Position numbers and translations under genes: made by a program
DNA from: Byssothecium circinans
Taxonomy: Eukaryota > Ascomycota > Dothideomycetes > Pleosporales > Massarinaceae
Reading direction: 5' to 3'
DNA: 64,000 bases
NCBI GenBank assembly: GCA_010015675.1
Contig: ML977034.1
Coordinates: forward strand, 7,543 to 71,542
The notes under the pieces: model-generated
What the model was told of the DNA's origin: nothing
Seen by the model: only the letters and a program-made list of their open reading frames with translations
Databases searched by the model: none
In this document: positions 59,101 through 64,000 of the stretch, piece after piece
Position numbering within the stretch: position 1 is the stretch's first letter
Layout: every line of letters begins with the position of its first letter

Positions 59101-59949
59101 TACACTAAAGTATCCGTTATTAAGCCTCTCTTAGCAGGAATAGATGCTAAAAGGATTAGTAATTTTTATCTTTATTTGCTTATTATTTAATACTCTTAGT
59201 TACTTTTAGGGCTAATATAAGTCTAGTTACCTCTACTAGAATTATAAGATAGCCTTGTATCTAGGTGTAGAGTATAGGCTCACGGATATAAGACTACTTT
59301 TATTCTTAGTATACTAGTTCTTAGATCTAGCACCTCTTCTTTTGCTTTATTCTAAGTCTTAAATCTAGGACTACTTCTATTCTTAGGCTAGAACTTGTAT
59401 TTGCTACTGCAATTTTCTAACCTTCTTTTTTAGGTGTTAGTTAGATCTCTACACTAGGCCGTAATAGAGATTATCTAAGTACGCGCTCTAGCCGCTAGCA
59501 GTTACTTCTAACTTGCTACTTATTTCTCGTTAGCATCCGTTACTTGTTACGTTGAGAATCTTCGACTTATTAGTCCTAGATTAATGCGGGGTTTACCTTG
59601 CTGTTAGCACAGCTACAGGCCTAAAAACTATAAGCTTGGCATTTAGGATCACTTAAGGAATATATGCGACGATGATTATGTAGGATGTGTAGGGCGGCTT
59701 TAATTAAAGGTACTAACTAGGGTAGCAGGTTATTGTCTATTTCTACCAGGTTCTAAAAGTGTCTTCTTGATAAAAATAAAGTTTAATAGCCTTAGTATTT
59801 AGATACTTTAAAACTAGAACTATAACTTAGACTTCGCCTACAATCTATAATGCAGCATAAATGTCTTTATTAAAATTTGCCTTTACAACTTAACTATAGT
59901 GCATTCCTTACAATATACATTAACCTTAACATTATAACTAAGAACTAGG
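59101..59949. other. No gene identified
   Basis: Mixed composition with scattered plus-strand segments lacking TGA, but no motif I can name and no repeat structure. It probably holds more degraded coding sequence. Confidence 0.35.
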
Positions 59950-60770
59950 AGTCTTATAGACCTAAAACACTATTACAATAGATAGAGCAGGCCCTCCTTT
60001 AAGCGAATTCTAAACTAATAAAGACTATAACTAACATAGAACTACTACGCGGCGTTGAATTACGCTAAGGTCGTGATTAGATTAACTTGTTTCCGCCCTA
60101 GAATTGCGAAGCTGCTTTGGCGTATAGTCGTGAACAAGTAAGAAATAGTATACTAGCTTGCCTAGACTGTAAAAAAGGAAGAGGGCCGTTTTCTAAGTAT
60201 GTAATCCTAAAAGAATATCTAAAAGGGTCTAGCTCCAATTGTCACTATAGTGCCGAAGGAGCGCGCTGCAGCCTTCGAACTAGCAAACAAGAGCAAATAG
60301 CTAAAAGCAAGATAGATGCTAAGAATCTAGGCGGTAGCCTAAAGAGTATTAGGCAATTTAACACTCTAGCTAAGCGCTTTAAACGAACCAAATGCTCTAC
60401 ATTGTTTGAAATATTGGACAAATTAGCGAGTAAATCTAATACGAATAAATAAATAGTTACATCCCTAGTCGTGCCTAATAGTCCTCAAGCTTAAATAGAA
60501 GGTTTAGAAGAGGCAAAGGAAGGTAATGCGTATGCAGAAGCTCGCTAGCCTACACAAGCGTATAGGTGGCTTGCTTACAAAGGAGGTAGATAAGCTAAAT
60601 AAGTATATAAAGATAAGAGCAAGTCTACACAACTCTTAAGACAATAGCAAATTAGTGTTGAACTATAGCTCTTATTAAGCAAATTACATATAACTAGTGC
60701 GTATACGAAAGATCTTATAAGAGCTTAGATCTCTAAAGAGAGAGGGTTCCTACTAAGCTTAATCACGGTA
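59950..60770 (+). pseudogene. DUF3716-type zinc-binding protein remnant
   Basis: A plus frame with a few TAG/TAA stops. Upstream segments read ANSKLIKTITNIELLRGVEL and INLFPP-x-NCEAALAYSREQ. A 111-codon stretch free of stops (60117-60452) follows, with ILACLDCKKGRGPFSKYV and SNCHYSAEGARCSL. The paired C-x2-C ... G-R-G-P-F and N-C-H-Y-x-x-x-G-A-R-C form the core of DUF3716, a small fungal domain with a presumed zinc site; one expected Cys is Tyr here (K-Y-V). The open stretch has no ATG at its start because it is a fragment of a longer frame. A Lys/Arg-rich tail follows to about 60770. The role is unknown; it lies downstream of the recombinase on the same strand. Confidence 0.7.
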
Positions 60771-60837
60771 TAATAGGTATTTAGTACGCAAGTATAAACA
60801 TTCCGCCTACTTGTAATTACTTATAATAAAACTTGTA

Positions 60838-61175
60838 AAGATACCTCTTTAGGGAAATAAATCTAACTAAGACGTTTCTTCTAGGAGTAAAATCTAGGTA
60901 CACCTTGCTAAAGAGATAAATCTAACTAAGACGCTTCTCTAGGAAGAGAAATTTAACTAGGATGTTTCTCTTAGAACGTCTCTTTAGGGACGTCTCTCTA
61001 GGGTGACAAATCTAACTAGGACGCTTCTCTAGAAAGAGAAAACTAACTAGAACATTTCTCCTAAAAGAAAAATCTAGGTATACTTTGCTAGAGAGATAAA
61101 TCTAACTAGGACACTTCTTTAAGGAGAGATATCTACCTAGGACGTTTCTCTAGGTAGAAAAATCCTAGCACGGGT
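60838..61175. repeat. Degenerate minisatellite
   Basis: At least seven imperfect units built from AAATCTAACTAGGACG and TTCTCTAGG-AGAG, with spacing of about 30 bases or multiples. Two units carry an ATCTAGGTA(C/T)ACCTTGCTA variant and there is an internal ACGTCTCT duplication. No ORF runs through it. Confidence 0.75.
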
Positions 61176-61336
61176 TTGAATAATTTTAGCAAGAGAAGTT
61201 ATAGTTACTAGAGGGATAATAGAACTATCTTACAAGGTTTATTATATTAAAGTTATACGTAGTATATAGGGCTGCCTCTAGCACTTACTATTAATTAATA
61301 TAAAGGAACTGTATTATTACTTTAAAGATCGACCTC

Positions 61337-61398
61337 TATATAACTAAGCTATTTATTATTAGAAAGGTATATAACTAAGCTATCTATTATTAGGAGGT
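61337..61398. repeat. 31-bp direct duplication
   Basis: TATATAACTAAGCTAT begins at 61337 and again at 61368, with TTATTATTAG following in both. Confidence 0.7.
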
Positions 61399-61413
61399 CC
61401 CTTTCAGGGACCT
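61395..61413. other. Short perfect hairpin
   Basis: AGGTCCCT-TTC-AGGGACCT, an 8-base stem with a 3-base loop, directly after the 31-bp duplication. Function unknown. Confidence 0.6.
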
Positions 61414-61429
61414 TTAAAAAGCCGTTTAG

Positions 61430-62950
61430 GGAATAAAGGGGGTTATAATATCGTAAGTGCTATTTATAACATAGTTCTAATTATTGTACTCTTAGAAAGG
61501 ACATACTATACATAAAAAGCAACCTCTTCTAATTTTGCTATAGTATATACTTTTTTTACTGTTGCTAACTCTATTACTTTAGATAATAGCTTATCATTAA
61601 TTACCACGGTTACGCTCGAAACTTTAGGCTGAAGAGTAGATATCTAAGACGCTTTAAACGCCTATAGCATTATCGTAACACCTGCTTCTAGAGCTTTAGC
61701 GTGCTGCATGTACTAACCTTTATAGTAGAGATGCACTTTACGCGATATCCATAACTATAGCAGCTTATAAGATAGAATAGGAAGCATTGTCTATGTCGAC
61801 AGACTAATTGTAGTAGTTTTTAGCTAGCAATATGATAGGTTAGCGTTATTGTAGCAGAAACAGTGTTATAGTACTATAAGCACGCTAAGTACAAATAAAG
61901 CAATAAGATAATAAACCCTACGTAATTTTTAGATGCTACCTATAATATAGCTAAAGTGTAATCTAAGTATAATGCTTCTTATTTTTTAATAAGAACGATA
62001 ACGTATAAGCGGGTTAGGGTCATTGTAAAGTAGAAGTACCTTTTATTTTTTTTAGGATGTAGGGGTCTTTTAGCTTATAAAGAGGAAGGTTACTTCTATA
62101 TCGCTAGTAACTAATTCTATGCTAGTACGGATTTATTTGCAAATCTTATTTTTATAGTGAGGGGTCCTAAACGGCTATAAAGACAAAGGGCAACAATAGG
62201 CTTGTATAAGGCTAATAATATATCTATCCATTTTTACTATTTATAGTAGTACAAATTCCTTAGATAGGTCCTATCCTTAAGACGCTTAGCTATCTAATTT
62301 AACTATCTGTTATAAATTGCTACTGTCATTACGTATAAGATATAGTATAGCCGTAATCTTTTTAATAGTCTAGCATGTAATACTAGGAAAGTAAAAGCTA
62401 AAGGCATATAGTAACTATGCAGATATATAAGCCTAGTTTATATAAGCTTATAAAAATAAAAGGGGTTAAATACGTAACGTTCCTCCCTGCATGCTAGGAT
62501 ACCTACCGTACTAAGATAAATAATGAGTACTTTAACTTTAAACAACTCGCTTCCTTCGTAAACATTAGTATTTGCTAGCGCTCTAATAATAGAGGTACTA
62601 TAACTATCTATAAACATCTTAGACTTCTTATAACTAGTAGAATATTACGTTGGCGTTGCCGCCTTTATGCAAAAGTTATAGGAGGCCTTCTTCGTGTGCA
62701 TAATAACGTTACCTTTTTATCGTAACGCTTAGATGCTCTAGCATCTTACTACGTTAGTAATAGGTTTTGCATAGTCTAAAGAGCCTTACAGTAGCGTAGT
62801 AAGCTTAGATTAGCCTTACGCCTATTATAATGCTTAAATTCATACAAGATTACTACGCCAATTGCTACCTTAGCTGGCGCTAAGTAGCTTAGCACAACCT
62901 ACGTAATTATTATACTATAATTAACTAACTATAGCTAAAAGCTTTATAGC
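61430..62950. other. No gene or repeat identified
   Basis: Moderately AT-rich and RIP-like (many TAA/TAG in all frames). I found no motif, no similarity to other parts of the window and no terminal repeats. From about 62950 GC content rises (ACCGGGAGCC, CTCGCGGCACC near 63000-63120). Confidence 0.4.
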
Positions 62951-63281
62951 TATGCTTAGCCTATGCAAGCTGGCCTTAACTCCACGGAACAGGAAAGCGC
63001 AACCGGGAGCCTAGCACCGGTTGCTAAAGGAGCCTTGAGGAACAAAAGAGAGAGGATAGAAACGTGTGATTATAGCGCAAACCTTACAACGCAAACCTCG
63101 CGGCACCCATGGAGATGTCCCTGCTAGCTGCGCAGTGCTTACTCCTAGCTAGGTTAAACGTAGCAACTAATTTTCCATTCTACTAATACAAGCGCGGGGG
63201 ATAACAAATGTTATTAGCTAATTACACGGTTAATCTAAGATTTATTATACGCTAACTATACCTAAAACAATTATATCTGAT

Positions 63282-63626
63282 AGAGGTGTGGCGGTACAGG
63301 CCTGTGGCTGCAGTTTTTGAGGGTTGCAGCTCCCTAGTAGCCTTTCGTCTCTTCGTTCCTCAAGGCACAGGCCGACACCAGGTCCGCGCAACGAATACGG
63401 TCCTACCAGCGACCTCGCACGTCTACAACCTACAGGCTCATTGCGCCTCTAAGCGACACCACTTTGGATCCCTGCGTAAGATACACATGCTTCCAAGCTT
63501 GCGCAAATGGATGCATTCCTTATGGAGACGCCTGGAGTCTGCAAGTAGCCTGGTACTATCATCGCATCCAGCTTTCAATGCGTCGCTAACAATGGCTTCT
63601 ACCTAGTTCGATTTCGCTACACCTCT
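63282..63626. mobile_element. Possible short hAT-like element
   Basis: Ends AGAGGTGTGGCG and, at the other side, CGCTACACCTCT, giving an inverted repeat of about 12 bases with one G/A mismatch. The interior is GC-richer than its surroundings and not RIP-like. The 106-codon open stretch inside (63286-63606) has no recognisable domain. I could not find a matching 8-base duplication, so the call is weak. Confidence 0.35.
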
Positions 63627-63632
63627 CATACA

Positions 63633-64000
63633 CAGAGTTGCTATCAATCAATCAGGTCAGTTTTTAGAGGTGAATTGGACCTGATTTGGTACTCGGAGCC
63701 CTCGAGAACTGACCTGATTGACCTGGTGATGATTTGGGAGGTGAATTGATTGACGATTGATCGATTTGATCCCCAAATATATCTCTTAGGGATAGTGTTT
63801 GTGTACAAGGAGCTAGAAGGCGTCATCCTACTCTGATATATGATAGATATCCTAGATCTCTTGCTCTAAGAGCTCTATAGTGCTGTCGTTGTCTAAAGTA
63901 GCCCTAGGGGCTCTAAAACCAGCCTTTCGCCAAGCTCTCACACACGTGATTGTAGAGAGTAATTAGGGGCTTATTTTACGGCGTCTTAGCTCCATTATAT
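63633..64000. mobile_element. Possible hAT element end running off the window
   Basis: CAGAGTTGCTA fits the loose hAT terminal pattern CAGRGNTG. It is followed by subterminal motifs in both orientations (CAATCAGGTCAG and CTGACCTGATTG) and two AGGTGAATTG copies (63668, 63740), as is common for transposase-binding regions. Not RIP-degraded. The other end is not in the window. Confidence 0.35.

Noticed and set aside
60838..61175. CRISPR-like array
   Set aside because: Units are imperfect and have no unique spacers of constant length; the inverted-repeat iterons of pogo elements are also not CRISPR. The sequence is eukaryotic.
63286..63606. 106-codon plus-strand ORF as a real gene
   Set aside because: It starts inside the putative inverted repeat, has no domain, and sits in a short GC-richer unit where chance ORFs are expected.
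63610..63626. tRNA-like 3' end (GTTCGATTTC, then ACACCTC pairing with GAGGTGT at 63283)
   Set aside because: The partner lies 340 bases away, no T-stem can be formed and no anticodon arm is seen; a transposon inverted repeat fits better.

Overview
The window is a transposon graveyard from a filamentous ascomycete (Pezizomycotina). Almost every coding frame is crowded with TAA and TAG at positions where the family expects Gln or Trp, TpA is everywhere and CpA/TpG are scarce. That is the signature of repeat-induced point mutation (RIP, C to T on both strands). I found no intact host gene and no prokaryotic feature. Frames were read through RIP stops, so all protein calls are pseudogenes inferred from conserved motifs.

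Layout. 1-8.46 kb: a Ty3/Gypsy chromovirus (Gypsy-1, 160-7676, duplication CAAGC) inside nested copies of a short TA-flanked DNA element (family M). 8.46-19.5 kb: pogo-like fragments split by Gypsy-2 (8954-19023, duplication CTCTA). Its 3' LTR holds a solo LTR (LTR-X), which itself holds a full pogo element (pogo-A). 19.5-24.6 kb: an unidentified repeated coding-like family (U) split by pogo-B and pogo-C. 24.6-25.6 kb: a family M element with a 730-base gap. 25.6-47.0 kb: a stack of insertions in which pogo-F contains pogo-E (with pogo-D and solo LTR-Y inside) and pogo-G. Pogo-G contains Copia-1 (31211-37926, duplication GATTA) and Gypsy-3 (38168-45767, duplication TTTAG). 47.0-49.7 kb: pogo-H fragment, a second family U copy, unidentified coding-like sequence and another family M element with a 10-base gap. 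49.7-54.0 kb: truncated Gypsy-4.

54.0-63.0 kb has a different character. A RIP-damaged DUF3435 tyrosine recombinase gene, the family that includes the captains of Starship giant transposons, shows the Arg, His-x-x-Arg and Tyr boxes and is cut by a Copia solo LTR. On the same strand follow a chromodomain remnant, a DUF3716 zinc-binding remnant and a degenerate minisatellite. This may be the captain end and some cargo of a dead Starship-like element. 63.28-64.0 kb is GC-richer, with hAT-like ends.

Two points stand out beyond the captain. All four Gypsy copies carry, near the 3' LTR and on the opposite strand, a Cys-rich coiled-coil ORF with a TATA box 68-69 bases before its start site. The pogo and family M elements share inverted repeats built from a 17-19 base unit present in 2, 3 or 4 copies.
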